Assembly: GCF_030131845.1 (NCBI RefSeq)
Contig: NZ_JASKYM010000001.1
Coordinates: forward strand, 620,001-684,000
DNA length: 64,000 nt
Source of the DNA: Romboutsia sedimentorum
Lineage (GTDB): Bacteria; Bacillota; Clostridia; Peptostreptococcales; Peptostreptococcaceae
Direction: 5' to 3'
The position numbers and the translations under genes were made by a program. The notes beneath the pieces are model-generated. The model was not told the DNA's origin. It did no database searches and saw only the letters and a program-made list of their open reading frames with translations. Shown here one piece after another: positions 45,862 to 55,439 of the stretch. The stretch's first letter is position 1. Every line of letters begins with the position of its first letter.

Positions 45862-46665
45862 TTAAATATTTCTTAAACTATATCTTATTTCATTTCTTCC
45901 AACTTTAGTATCATTATGCTTTAGCATATATACTACTTCATTTTTTTCTTTATTAATAAATGTTGCACATTCATCTAATGATTTAAATATCTCTATAACT
46001 TCCCCCTTTTTATCTACTAGTTCTATCTTTTTCTTCCCACCCCTTTTAATTATAGACTTATATTTTTTAAAATAATCATCGTATTCTTCATCTATACATT
46101 CAAATGTATAGTGCATTTTTATTGGTTCGATTTTTTCACTACATAAAATTTCGTCTCTTTTAGACTCCGACATCTTAGTTGTAAATATTTTATTGTTTAA
46201 TAAACTTAAAATTTGAGACGGTGTTTTAGTATTTTCTAAATAGTTTATGTCTTCTTCTCCTGATAACTTTAGTTCTTTACTTAAATAATTTATAGCTTCT
46301 CCTAAATAATCTGTATATCCATATTTTAGGTTTTCTTGTATATATTGTACAGGAATTTTAAGTTTTTTACTACATTCTTTATGTGTTTTAAAAATTTGTG
46401 GCTCTTTAGTGTATACGTCTATAGCCTTTATACTTTGTCCTCTTTTAATCTTTATCTCTTTTATGTATTCTTTGTCTTCTTCTGTCAAAGGTTCTTGTAT
46501 TTTTTCTTCTATAGATTTTACTTCCTCTTGATTACATTTTTTAATATATTCAACTTTTTCTTTGATTGTTTTTTCTTCACATACATCTGGTACAGTAGTT
46601 TGCTTTATAATTTCTTTATTTTGTTCTACTAAATTTTTCACACGATTAATAAAATTTTTTATCAA
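45862..46665 (-). CDS. Protein with two NUMOD1-like repeats, no nuclease domain
   Basis: A 267-residue highly charged protein (24 percent or so Lys/Glu by eye). Two segments follow the NUMOD1 pattern of a short strand then a helix-turn-helix: IKAIDVYTKEPQIFKTHKEC with SKKLKIPVQYIQENLKYG, and KIELVDKKGEVIEIFKSLDE with CATFINKEKNEVVYMLKHND. NUMOD1 modules normally sit C-terminal to homing-nuclease domains and bind DNA. None is present here; the N terminus is a Glu/Lys-rich probable coil. A stand-alone DNA-binding protein or an old domesticated endonuclease tail are possibilities. A phage-type transcription regulator is also possible. Confidence 0.6.
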   Translation of the reverse strand: MIKNFINRVKNLVEQNKEIIKQTTVPDVCEEKTIKEKVEYIKKCNQEEVKSIEEKIQEPLTEEDKEYIKEIKIKRGQSIKAIDVYTKEPQIFKTHKECSKKLKIPVQYIQENLKYGYTDYLGEAINYLSKELKLSGEEDINYLENTKTPSQILSLLNNKIFTTKMSESKRDEILCSEKIEPIKMHYTFECIDEEYDDYFKKYKSIIKRGGKKKIELVDKKGEVIEIFKSLDECATFINKEKNEVVYMLKHNDTKVGRNEIRYSLRNI

Positions 46666-46913
46666 TTATTTTTTCCTCCCTAAATCTAGTCAATATTAAA
46701 GTTTTTTATGTATTATTCCTTATATTATATTACTAAAATTTAGAGTATTAGTAAACTAATTGAAATTTTTATTTATTTATTTTCAAATTTCATATTATTA
46801 TAAAAATATTATTTGGCATGTGGTAATAATAGTTACATATATATTTAATTTTTTGCTATAATATAAAAAAGTTGTTTTTTTTTGTAAAAAATAGTCGTAA
46901 AGGTGGTAAGGTT

Positions 46914-48158
46914 ATGGTTACTAATTTAATTGAAGCTAATAAATGTATTATTTGTAAAAATGCTAGGTGTCAAAAAAATTGCCCTATAGATACTCCAATC
47001 CCGCAAATAATAAGTTTATATAAAGAAGGAAAATTCGAAGAAGCTGGTAAAATACTATTTGATAATAATCCTCTATCATCTATATGTGCAGTAGTTTGCC
47101 CTCATGAGGATCAATGTAGTGGAAATTGTATAAAAGGAATTAAAGGTGAACCTGTGCATTTCCATGATATAGAATATGAGATTTCTACTAAGTATTTAGA
47201 AAATATAAAACTACAAAAAACTAAGAAAAATGGAGTTAAGGTTGCCGTAGTAGGTTCTGGACCAGCTGGTATAACTGTAGCTTTAAACTTAGCTAGTCGT
47301 GGATATGATGTTACTATATTTGAAAAAAATGAAAAAATAGGTGGTATACTAACTTATGGTATTCCGGCTTTCAGATTACCACGATTTAATATTTCACTAT
47401 TAGAAAAAAGATTAAAAGAATTAGGAGTTAAGATTAAAATTAATGCTTTAATAGGACCGGTTGTAACTTTAAGTAAGTTATTTGAAGATGGATATAAATC
47501 TATATTTATAGGTACTGGAGTTTGGAATCCTAAAAGATTAAATATAAAAGGTGAAACTTTTGGACACGTTCATTATGCAATAGACTATCTAAGAAATCCT
47601 AACAGTTTTGATTTAGGTAATAAGGTTGTTGTTATAGGTGCTGGAAATGTAGCTATGGATGCTGCTAGAAGTGCTAAGTACTACAATTGTAGTGATGTTT
47701 CTGTATGTTATAGACGTGATTTTGAAGATATGTCTGCTACTAAGCATGAGATTTGTGAAGCAAAAGAAGAGGGAGTTTTATTTAAAACATTTAAATCTCC
47801 AGTTGAAATAGTTGATGAGGGTATAATATTTGAAGATACTAAAAAAATTGTTAATGAAGATGGCTCTACATCTTTAGTTACAATACCTAATAGTAAAAAA
47901 TTATACGAATGTGATAGTATTTTGATTGCTATAAGCCAAGTTCCTAAAAATACTATAGTTATAAATAATAAAGGGCTTGATGTAAAAAAAGGCGGCCTTA
48001 TATTAACTGATGAGGCAGGTCTTACTACTAGAGAAGGTGTGTATGCTTGTGGTGATGTTACTAATGGCGCTAGAACTGTAATTCAAGCCGTTGTTGATGC
48101 TAAGAGAGTATGTGATTCTATGGATGCATATTTGCAACAATTTATAACATCTAATTAG
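46914..48158 (+). CDS. GltD-like NAD(P)H/FAD oxidoreductase
   Basis: A 414-residue protein of the glutamate synthase small subunit family. The N-terminal Cys-rich domain (ANKCIICKNARCQKNCPIDT, CAVVCPHEDQCSGNCIKG) binds [4Fe-4S] clusters. FAD-binding VAVVGSGPAGITVALNLASR and NAD(P)H-binding VVVIGAGNVAMDAARSA Rossmann motifs follow, with GVYACGDV near the end. Without a large GltB subunit encoded nearby, it may serve as an electron-transfer partner such as NfnB- or SudA-like enzymes. The ATG at 46914 has AAAGGTGG 7 bases upstream; an earlier in-frame ATG at 46872 lacks a site. Confidence 0.9.
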   Translation: MVTNLIEANKCIICKNARCQKNCPIDTPIPQIISLYKEGKFEEAGKILFDNNPLSSICAVVCPHEDQCSGNCIKGIKGEPVHFHDIEYEISTKYLENIKLQKTKKNGVKVAVVGSGPAGITVALNLASRGYDVTIFEKNEKIGGILTYGIPAFRLPRFNISLLEKRLKELGVKIKINALIGPVVTLSKLFEDGYKSIFIGTGVWNPKRLNIKGETFGHVHYAIDYLRNPNSFDLGNKVVVIGAGNVAMDAARSAKYYNCSDVSVCYRRDFEDMSATKHEICEAKEEGVLFKTFKSPVEIVDEGIIFEDTKKIVNEDGSTSLVTIPNSKKLYECDSILIAISQVPKNTIVINNKGLDVKKGGLILTDEAGLTTREGVYACGDVTNGARTVIQAVVDAKRVCDSMDAYLQQFITSN

Positions 48159-48162
48159 ATAC

Positions 48163-48204
48163 AAAAACACTACTCAATTTGAAATTTAATTGAGTAGTGT
48201 TTTT
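48163..48204. terminator. Bidirectional terminator
   Basis: Perfect 17-bp stem AAAAACACTACTCAATT and complement with an 8-nt loop, between convergent genes, T-run on the plus strand. Confidence 0.9.
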
Positions 48205-48210
48205 TAATTA

Positions 48211-48771
48211 TTATTTTTTATTTTTAATTATAAATGGTATCATTATTACCGTTCCTACTAAAGCATCTATCATATCTATAATAGTATCCTTTAATCCGCC
48301 GACTTGCATATTCATACCAAAATAAGTATCTAGGAAAAACTCAGCTATCTCCCATAGACTTGCTACTCCCATACTAAACATAAATAAAAATATTATTAAA
48401 AACACTTTATTTAAATCTTTTAGCTGATTTTCATTATAGAAAAACGTTATTAATGAAAAAGCTACAGTACAACTTATTAAACCTGACCATACGTGTAAAA
48501 AATCATCATAATGACTTATATCATAAAAGTTATAGCAAGACCCTAATAAAGATGAAATCATTATAAATAACGCACTCACTATATATAAATTATCACTTAA
48601 TAATTTTTTATTTTTCTTATTTATAATAACTAATGCAATCGTTGCGGCTACACAAAATACTATTATAATAATATTTATAACTTCTTTTTCTTTTATAACT
48701 ATTACTGCTGAAAAAGCATACATAATGTACAATAACAAAGTTATGTACTTTGTAAGTTTGTTTTTATCCAT
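48211..48771 (-). CDS. DUF2238-like membrane protein
   Basis: A 186-residue protein with five to six membrane helices. The conserved residues HYDDFLHVWSGL and WEIAEFFLDTYFGMNMQVGG with DTIIDMIDALVG match the YjdF/DUF2238 family, whose His/Asp/Glu pairs suggest a metal or lipid-linked function. The family is uncharacterised. Monocistronic, GGGGTAG before the ATG. Confidence 0.75.
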   Translation of the reverse strand: MDKNKLTKYITLLLYIMYAFSAVIVIKEKEVINIIIIVFCVAATIALVIINKKNKKLLSDNLYIVSALFIMISSLLGSCYNFYDISHYDDFLHVWSGLISCTVAFSLITFFYNENQLKDLNKVFLIIFLFMFSMGVASLWEIAEFFLDTYFGMNMQVGGLKDTIIDMIDALVGTVIMIPFIIKNKK

Positions 48772-48898
48772 AGTGCTACCCCGTTTCCATTTTTATTACT
48801 ACATTTCTATTTCACTAATTGTATCTATTTTTAGGATATAGGTCAATATTATAATACGCAAATTATTACTAATAAATTAATAATTTTAAACAAAAAAA

Positions 48899-48921
48899 TA
48901 AACCCTATTAGTTAGGGTTTA
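48899..48921 (-). terminator. Terminator of megL
   Basis: TAAACCCTA/TAGGGTTTA with a 5-nt loop directly after the megL stop; T-rich on the minus strand. Confidence 0.85.
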
Positions 48922-48931
48922 CTTCTTATTT

Positions 48932-50125
48932 CTATAAATTATTTAATCCTTCATTTAAATCGTTTATTATATCTTTGGCATCTTCTAGCCCAACAGAAAT
49001 TCTTATTAATCCTTCAGTTATTCCAGCTTCAGCTCTTTCTTCTGGAGTATATGGTGAATGAGTCATTGATGCAGGATGTTGTATTAATGTTTCACAATCT
49101 CCTAAACTAACTGCAAGAGTACATAAATTTAATGAATTTAATAACTTTTTACCAGCTTCAAGTCCACCTTTAACTTCAAACGCTATCATACCTCCTGGCA
49201 TATCCATTTGTCTCTTAGCTAACTCATATTGAGGGAAGCTTTCAAGTCCTGGATAACTAACCATTGTAACATTTTTATGTCCTTCTAAGAATTTAGCTAC
49301 TTCCATAGCATTTTTCGTATGTCTTTCCATTCTTATTTGTAAAGTTTTCATACCTCTTAGTATTAAATATGAATCAAATGGACTTAATACAGCCCCTGTC
49401 ATATCTTTTACTCCAAATAATCTTACTTGATTTATAAAATCTAATTTACCAACAGCAAATCCTGCTATAACATCTCCATGTCCATTTAAGTATTTAGTAG
49501 CTGAGTGAAGTACTACGTCAGCACCAAATTCTAGCGGTCTTTGTATAAATGGTGTACAGAAAGTATTATCAACAAATACTAAACAATTTTCATTTTGATG
49601 AGCTACATCACATATAGCTTTTATATCTATTAATTTTAAGTCTGGATTTGCAGGTGTTTCTAAGTAAACTACTCTAGTAGTTTTTTTCATAGCTGCTTTT
49701 ACTTCTTCTATGTTTGATGCATCAACAAAATCTACTTCTATACCAAATCTTGTTAATCCATGATTTAATAATGCAAAAGTACATCCGTATAAAGTCTTAC
49801 TAGCTACTACATGGTCCCCTGCTTTTAAAGCTGTCCATAAAGCTGAACTTATTGCTCCTATTCCTGAGGCTGTAGACATACAAGCTTCTGCTCCTTCTAA
49901 CATAGCTACTTTTTCTTCTAATTGACTGTTAGTAGGATTTCCTAATCTTGAATATATATATCCACCTTCTTCTAAAGCAAATCTTCTTCCACCTTGTTCT
50001 GCACTATCAAATACAAATGTTGATGTTTGGAATATAGGTGTTGTTAATGCACCTGATACTGGGTCCTTATGATGTCCACCGTGTATTGCTTTAGTTGCGA
50101 AGCTCATAGTTTCTAAATTTTTCAT
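48932..50125 (-). CDS. megL: Methionine gamma-lyase
   Basis: A 397-residue PLP enzyme of the cystathionine gamma-synthase/lyase family. The PLP lysine is Lys211 ([13 protein letters not shown]). Cys115 in [12 protein letters not shown] is the residue that distinguishes methionine gamma-lyase (Cys116 in Pseudomonas putida) from cystathionine enzymes, which usually have another residue here. It splits methionine to methanethiol, ammonia and 2-oxobutyrate, and can act on homocysteine. TCTAGGGGGGAA precedes the ATG. It is monocistronic, with a hairpin in the leader at 50187-50211. Fits an amino-acid fermenter. Confidence 0.88.
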   Translation of the reverse strand: MKNLETMSFATKAIHGGHHKDPVSGALTTPIFQTSTFVFDSAEQGGRRFALEEGGYIYSRLGNPTNSQLEEKVAMLEGAEACMSTASGIGAISSALWTALKAGDHVVASKTLYGCTFALLNHGLTRFGIEVDFVDASNIEEVKAAMKKTTRVVYLETPANPDLKLIDIKAICDVAHQNENCLVFVDNTFCTPFIQRPLEFGADVVLHSATKYLNGHGDVIAGFAVGKLDFINQVRLFGVKDMTGAVLSPFDSYLILRGMKTLQIRMERHTKNAMEVAKFLEGHKNVTMVSYPGLESFPQYELAKRQMDMPGGMIAFEVKGGLEAGKKLLNSLNLCTLAVSLGDCETLIQHPASMTHSPYTPEERAEAGITEGLIRISVGLEDAKDIINDLNEGLNNL

Positions 50126-50186
50126 TTTAGTTCCCCCCTAGATATTATATCTTTATTAAACATTCAAAAACCTTTTCCTCTCACTT

Positions 50187-50211
50187 GAAAATAGAGTAGC
50201 ACTCCATTTTC
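50187..50211 (-). promoter_or_regulatory. Leader hairpin upstream of megL
   Basis: On the minus strand GAAAATGGAGT and ACTCTATTTTC form an 11-bp stem with a 3-nt loop; one pair is G-U in RNA, so pairing is complete only in the minus-strand transcript. It lies about 60-85 bases upstream of the start. No known riboswitch consensus such as SAM was recognised. Confidence 0.4.
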
Positions 50212-50309
50212 ACTTTGTAAACAAATTTTCATAAAGTTTAATTTTTCATAATTTTCAACAACTTACAAGTATTCTAAATTATATTTTATCTAAACAAAAA
50301 AGATAAATT

Positions 50310-50795
50310 CTAAAATCTCTCTTCTAACCTAAGTAATTTTTCTTTTATATCTATTTTATTTCCTGCATAACCTACCATTTTTCCACTTTTTCCAATTACT
50401 CTATGACAAGGTATTATTATTATTATGTTATTGACTCTATTTGCTTGTCCTACAGCCCTTACAGCTTTTTCATTTTGGATAGCTTTTGCTATATCAGTAT
50501 AACTTCTTGTTTGACCATAAGGTATTTTTATAACTTCATTGTATACACTTTTTCTAAATTCAGTAGTATCTATATTAATTTTCAAATCAAAGTCTTTTCT
50601 ACTTTGATTAAAATATTCACTTAATTGTCTTATAGTTTCTCTACATATATCCTTGTCTTCCTTTATATCATTTTTTTGTATATAATTATCAAATTCATCT
50701 TTGTCTAAAAGTACTCGCTCTACTCCTTTATCACTAACTACTACATATAGTTTTCCTATAATAGAATCATATATGTCATAACCTATTTTAACCAT
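50310..50795 (-). CDS. ogt: Methylated-DNA--protein-cysteine methyltransferase
   Basis: A 161-residue O6-alkylguanine-DNA alkyltransferase. The active-site motif IIPCHRVIG holds the acceptor Cys; IPYGQTRSYTDIAKAI and AVRAVGQANRVN are the DNA-binding helix-turn-helix and conserved Asn-hinge. It repairs O6-methylguanine by irreversible transfer of the methyl group to itself. It follows the Rieske/FAD oxidoreductase by 23 bases on the same strand, so the two may be co-transcribed. Normal length. Confidence 0.94.
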   Translation of the reverse strand: MVKIGYDIYDSIIGKLYVVVSDKGVERVLLDKDEFDNYIQKNDIKEDKDICRETIRQLSEYFNQSRKDFDLKINIDTTEFRKSVYNEVIKIPYGQTRSYTDIAKAIQNEKAVRAVGQANRVNNIIIIIPCHRVIGKSGKMVGYAGNKIDIKEKLLRLEERF

Positions 50796-50818
50796 AATTG
50801 CTACCCCCAGTAATTTAT

Positions 50819-52342
50819 CTAAACTAATTTTATATCAATATGATTTTTTTCTTTTCCATATTTATTTAAAGGCTTAATTGCAGGTCCTTCCAATATATTA
50901 CCTTCATAGTCAAATCTTGAAGCATGACATGGACAGTCCCAAGTTTTTTCAGCTGAGTTAAAGTTAAGCTCACATCCAAGGTGTGTGCAACTAATATCTA
51001 CAATATATAGTTTATCATTATAATGTCTATATGCACCATATCTCCTACCTTCAATATTTACTTTTTTTCCTTCACCTTTATTTATTGGGAATTCATCACT
51101 TCCTATTTTAAGTTTACCAGAAATATAATTTATGCCAACATTTATATTTTCTTTTATAAAGTCACCAGACAAATAGCTTCCTTTTCTAGACGGATTAAAA
51201 AGTTCTTTATACTTTGAATTATTTTTAATTAATAAATCACTTATTAACATTGCTGATGCTGTACCATTACTCATTCCCCACTTAGAAAATCCTGTTGCAA
51301 CATATATATTTTCTATATTTTTATTTATATGTCCTATATAAGGTACATTATCAAAGCTCATATAATCCTGTGCTGACCATTGATATTTAAAATTTGTCAC
51401 TCCAAATTTTTGTGTTGCATATTTTTTTAATTTTTCATATATTTCTCCTTCATTTTTACATTGACCTACTTTATGGTCTCCACCACCTATAATTAATAAT
51501 TTACTTCCTTCATCATCATGTACTCTAAACGTTACTCCAGATTCTTCAACCCCTAAAAACATACCTGGCAATATATCTTTATCTAGTACTGCACCTAATA
51601 AATAAGATCTATCTGATTTTTGTTTTGCAAAATAAAAATTAAGTCCATCGTACCAAGGTACATGAGATGCTATTACTACATTAGTAGCTTGTATTTTTTT
51701 ATTATCTTTAGTTGTTAGCTTGCATATTTTCCCCTTTTCAAAATCAACTATTGGAGTGTTCTCATATACTTTAACCCCTGATTTTGCACAGATTTTAACT
51801 AAACTGTCTAAATACTTTTTAGGGTTAAACTGTGCTTGGTTTTTAAAGCTAATAGCTCCCTTTATATCTAATGGTAAATCTAAATTTTCATGGTAATCGC
51901 AGTCTATTCCTATTTTTTCACATACTTCATACTCATCTTTTAAGTCTTCTAAATAATTTTCATTTTCTGTAAAAATGTATGATGACGTTCTTTCAAAGTT
52001 ACAATTTATATTATTATTTATTATTATCTCTTCTATTAAATCTAAAGCTTTATCATTTGCTTCATAGTATAATTTTGCATTTTCTATTCCATATTTTTTA
52101 TCTATTTTACTATAAATAATTTCATGTTGTGAAGTTATTTTACCTGTATTTCTTCCAGAGCCTCCATGACCTATTTTATCTGCATCAACTAAAGTTACTT
52201 CGACTCCTCCTTTAGCTAATAAATAAGCACACGTTAATCCTACAATTCCTCCTCCTACTACTACGGTATTAGTTTCTATATTCATTTTTAAATTTTTAAA
52301 ATTATTATGTTTTGAACTTGAAATCCAATATGACTCATTCAT
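50819..52342 (-). CDS. FAD-dependent oxidoreductase with C-terminal Rieske [2Fe-2S] domain
   Basis: A 507-residue fusion. The N-terminal DAO-type domain has the dinucleotide motif VVVGGGIVGLTCAYLLAKGG at about 27-46, and ATGFSKWGMSNGTASA near 360-380. The C-terminal Rieske domain reads CTHLGCELNFNSAEKTWDCP then CHASRFDYEG, giving two Cys and two His ligands. Similar fusions occur in Firmicutes and cyanobacteria; the substrate is unknown, with amines or amino acids being candidates. Divergent from the tocopherol-cyclase-like gene and upstream of ogt. Confidence 0.9.
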   Translation of the reverse strand: MNESYWISSSKHNNFKNLKMNIETNTVVVGGGIVGLTCAYLLAKGGVEVTLVDADKIGHGGSGRNTGKITSQHEIIYSKIDKKYGIENAKLYYEANDKALDLIEEIIINNNINCNFERTSSYIFTENENYLEDLKDEYEVCEKIGIDCDYHENLDLPLDIKGAISFKNQAQFNPKKYLDSLVKICAKSGVKVYENTPIVDFEKGKICKLTTKDNKKIQATNVVIASHVPWYDGLNFYFAKQKSDRSYLLGAVLDKDILPGMFLGVEESGVTFRVHDDEGSKLLIIGGGDHKVGQCKNEGEIYEKLKKYATQKFGVTNFKYQWSAQDYMSFDNVPYIGHINKNIENIYVATGFSKWGMSNGTASAMLISDLLIKNNSKYKELFNPSRKGSYLSGDFIKENINVGINYISGKLKIGSDEFPINKGEGKKVNIEGRRYGAYRHYNDKLYIVDISCTHLGCELNFNSAEKTWDCPCHASRFDYEGNILEGPAIKPLNKYGKEKNHIDIKLV

Positions 52343-52441
52343 ATTCTTATTTCTCCTTATTGTAAAATTTCTTTATATATAGTATACTTCCCACCAAAAT
52401 AAGTAATTATTATAATATAACTACATATTGGAGGAAAAGTA

Positions 52442-53419
52442 ATGAAAACTATACTTAATCCTGATTTATATCATGGAAGTAAGAAAGAAAAGAATTTTTT
52501 TGAAGGATGGTATTTCAAGATTGTTGATAAAAACAATTTAAATAAATTTGCATTTATCCCTGGAATTTCCCTAGGACAATCTGTTAACGAACACCATAGT
52601 TTTATACAAGTATTAAATGGATTAAATATTAAATACAATTATTTGAAATTTAATAAAAGTGATTTTGATTTTAATAATAGCAATGATTTTAAGATAAACA
52701 TAAAATCTAATACTTTTTCATTGAATAATATTAACTTAAATTTAAAGTACGATAATAACACTATAATTGGGAGTCTAAAGTTCAAAAACATCGTTAAATG
52801 GAAAGATTCATTTATTAATCCTGGGAGTATGGGGTTTTATAATTATTTAAATTTTATGGAATGCTATAGTCAAGTATGCGCTGTAAATGGTGACATTGTA
52901 GGAAAGTTAAATATTAATGGAAAGTTAATAGACTTTACTGGTGGAAAGGTATATATCGAAAAAAATTGGGGCAAAAGTTTCCCTAAATCTTGGGTATGGA
53001 TTCAAAGTAATAGCTTTAAAGAGCACAATGTGAGTGTTACTTGTTCTTTAGCTACTATTCCATTTCCTATTAAAGATTTCAAAGGCTTTTTAATAGGTTT
53101 TACATTAAAAAATAAATTTATTAGCTTTACTACTATAAACAATAGTAAGTTAAATTTAAAAAGTATTGGTAATGATATTGAATTGACAGTATCAAAAGAT
53201 AATTTAAAATTAACACTTAAAACTAAAACTAAAAAAAGTGATTTTGTTTTATGTATGGGTCCTAAAAATGGTAAAATGATTCCACTAGTTAATGAAACAC
53301 TCAATGGTATTGTTGAAATAACTTTAGAAAATACTAAAACAAAAAAATTAATATACAAAGGAATAGGCAATAGCACAGGTGTTGAGTATGGAGGTGAGTT
53401 GATAAATATAATAAATTAA
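52442..53419 (+). CDS. Tocopherol cyclase-like protein
   Basis: A 325-residue protein with the motifs of the tocopherol-cyclase-like family: FFEGWYFKIVDK near the N terminus, FAFIPGISLG, SFIQVLNG, GFYNYLNFMECYSQV in the centre, and YIEKNWGKSFPKSWVWIQSN at about 173-192. The family was named for plant VTE1, but bacterial homologues occur in species that make no tocopherol and have no proven role. No signal peptide. GGAGGAAAAGTA precedes the ATG. Monocistronic. Confidence 0.8.
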   Translation: MKTILNPDLYHGSKKEKNFFEGWYFKIVDKNNLNKFAFIPGISLGQSVNEHHSFIQVLNGLNIKYNYLKFNKSDFDFNNSNDFKINIKSNTFSLNNINLNLKYDNNTIIGSLKFKNIVKWKDSFINPGSMGFYNYLNFMECYSQVCAVNGDIVGKLNINGKLIDFTGGKVYIEKNWGKSFPKSWVWIQSNSFKEHNVSVTCSLATIPFPIKDFKGFLIGFTLKNKFISFTTINNSKLNLKSIGNDIELTVSKDNLKLTLKTKTKKSDFVLCMGPKNGKMIPLVNETLNGIVEITLENTKTKKLIYKGIGNSTGVEYGGELINIIN

Positions 53420-53449
53420 AACAGGAGTATTTTTTAATACACCTGTTTT
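53418..53449. terminator. Bidirectional terminator
   Basis: AAAACAGG/CCTGTTTT, one mismatch, then GTATT/AATAC around a TTTT loop; T-run on the plus strand, A-run giving T-run on the minus strand. Confidence 0.8.
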
Positions 53450-53455
53450 AATTTT

Positions 53456-55156
53456 TTATTTTCTATGAAGTTTACTATATACCCCGCCTTTTTTAATAAG
53501 TTCTTCGTGAGTACCTCTTTCTTCTATTCCTTTATCAGTTAAAACTATTATTTCATCTGCATTTTTAATTGTAGATAATCTATGTGCTACAACTAAACTT
53601 GTTCTATCGTTACTTAATTCTTCTAGCGATTTTTGTATTTCATATTCTGTAACATTATCAAGTGCTGATGTAGCTTCATCTAATATCATTATTGGAGGAT
53701 TTTTTAAAAATATCCTTGCTATTGATACTCTTTGCTTTTGTCCTCCTGATAATTTAACTCCTCTTTCACCAATATATGTATCATATTTTTCTGGTAGAGT
53801 CATTATAAAATCATGAATTCTAGCTTTTTTACAAGCATCTATTATTTCTTCATCACTTGCATCTGATTTTCCTATAACTATATTATCTTTTACAGTTCCT
53901 GTAAATAAGAAAACGTCTTGTGCTACTACACCTATATTTTTTCTAAGTGAATCTAAACTTACATCCTTTATACTTATGCCATCTATCTTTATATCTCCTT
54001 CGTTAAAATCAAAGAACCTAGGTATAAGATTACATAATGTAGTTTTTCCACCACCAGATGGTCCAACTAATGCTACACTCTTACCTGCTTCTACTGATAA
54101 ACTTAAGTTGTTTAAAATTTGGTTATTGTCTTCGTAAGTAAACGATATATTTTCTATTTCTATATTACCTTTTATATTTTTAATTTCTATTGGATCTTCT
54201 TTTTCTTTTTCGATTTCCTCATTTATTATTTCACTAAATCTTTCAAACCCAGTCATACCATTTTGATATTGTTCTGTAAAGTTTATCAATTTTCTAATTG
54301 GTTGTATAAACATTTTTACATAAAGAAGATACGCTGCAAAATCTCCTAAAGTTATAGTGTTCATATAAGTAAAGTATCCTGCTATTATTAATACTATTAA
54401 TTCTAGTATATCTATTAATAAAAACATTCCAGAAAAATAATGTGCCATAACTTTGTAAGCACTTTCTCTTGCATGTTTAAATATATTATTAGATTTATTA
54501 AATTTTCCTAATTCTTCATTTTGTGTTCCAAACGATTTTGTAACTTTCATACCTGCTATACTGTTTTCTAAAGTTGCATTTACGTCCCCAGTTTTTACTC
54601 TAGTTTCTTTAAATGCTCTACTCATTCTTTTTCTTTGGCTTATTGCGTAAAAAAGTATAATTGGTAGTATTGCAAATACTATCAAAGTAAGTTCTACATT
54701 TATTCCAAGTAATATAAAGAAAGAACCAACTAACATTACTAAAGATACGAATAAATCCTCTGGACCATGATGTGCTAATTCTGAAATTTCCATAAGATCA
54801 TTTATTATCCTAGACATTATAACTCCAGATTTATTATCATTAAAATATGAATTAGGAAGTCTTTGTAAATGAGTGAATACATCACTTCTCATGTCTGCTT
54901 GCATCCTTACACCAACTACATGACCCCAGTACTGCATAAAATAGTTTAAAGCAGCCTTTACAATAAATATTACTAATAATGTTATCGCAAATACTACTAA
55001 CATTCTTGAATCTTTACTAGGTACAACATCATCCATTATACTTCTAGTTATCATTGGATATACTAAATCACACAGCGCGACTGTAAATGCAGCTAGCAAA
55101 TCAAGTATAAATAGTTTTTTATACGGTTTATAATACTTTATAAATTCTTTTAACAT
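53456..55156 (-). CDS. ABC exporter, half-transporter with fused membrane and ATPase domains
   Basis: A 566-residue MsbA/BmrA-type protein. Six membrane helices lie in residues 1-310. The ATPase domain has Walker A VGPSGGGKTT, Q-loop VVAQDVFLF, signature [14 protein letters not shown], Walker B PIMILDEATSALD and H-loop VAHRLSTIKN. It works as a dimer to export lipids or hydrophobic compounds; the cargo is not evident. The nearest iron-uptake gene lies upstream, with two hairpin-forming elements between them, so it is probably transcribed separately. Confidence 0.93.
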   Translation of the reverse strand: MLKEFIKYYKPYKKLFILDLLAAFTVALCDLVYPMITRSIMDDVVPSKDSRMLVVFAITLLVIFIVKAALNYFMQYWGHVVGVRMQADMRSDVFTHLQRLPNSYFNDNKSGVIMSRIINDLMEISELAHHGPEDLFVSLVMLVGSFFILLGINVELTLIVFAILPIILFYAISQRKRMSRAFKETRVKTGDVNATLENSIAGMKVTKSFGTQNEELGKFNKSNNIFKHARESAYKVMAHYFSGMFLLIDILELIVLIIAGYFTYMNTITLGDFAAYLLYVKMFIQPIRKLINFTEQYQNGMTGFERFSEIINEEIEKEKEDPIEIKNIKGNIEIENISFTYEDNNQILNNLSLSVEAGKSVALVGPSGGGKTTLCNLIPRFFDFNEGDIKIDGISIKDVSLDSLRKNIGVVAQDVFLFTGTVKDNIVIGKSDASDEEIIDACKKARIHDFIMTLPEKYDTYIGERGVKLSGGQKQRVSIARIFLKNPPIMILDEATSALDNVTEYEIQKSLEELSNDRTSLVVAHRLSTIKNADEIIVLTDKGIEERGTHEELIKKGGVYSKLHRK

Positions 55157-55230
55157 ATCCTACCTCCATTCATTATTTATATATATACACTTTTATCACT
55201 CTCACTAAACTATAATATATAAATTTATCG

Positions 55231-55278
55231 TCACGCAAACGTGACATAAGCATATATATTAATTTCACGTTTGCGTGA
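55231..55278. repeat. Paired TCACG/CGTGA palindromes upstream of the ABC exporter
   Basis: TCACGCAAACGTGA (55231-55244) and its exact complement (55265-55278) flank a 20-nt AT spacer. Each arm is itself TCACG-N4-CGTGA. It lies 75 bases upstream of the exporter start. A regulator site is as likely as a terminator, since a separate strong terminator for the upstream gene is at 55388-55427. Confidence 0.55.
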
Positions 55279-55387
55279 ATTATATGGTATAAATTGCTAT
55301 CTTAATTTTATCTTCTAAAGTAAGTATATGCAAATTTTATTTAAGTATAATTTAAATGCATATATTATTTTATCGTCATAAAAAAAT

Positions 55388-55427
55388 AAATTTGTATGAT
55401 AATTATTAATAATTATCATACAAATTT
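55388..55427 (-). terminator. 40-nt perfect palindrome after the siderophore-binding protein gene
   Basis: AAATTTGTATGATAATTATT followed by its exact complement, then TTTATTTTTTTATG on the minus strand. Probably a terminator; its centre TGATAATTATTAATAATTAT also resembles an overlapping Fur box. Confidence 0.75.
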
Positions 55428-55439
55428 TAAAATTTATTA

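Noticed and set aside
50126-50309. SAM riboswitch in front of megL
   Set aside because: No CUCUUAUC-type core or four-way junction was found; only one hairpin is visible.
55388-55427. Fur box within the 40-nt palindrome
   Set aside because: The centre resembles a Fur motif, but the element directly follows a gene, is followed by a T-run and is explained as a terminator. Kept only as a remark.
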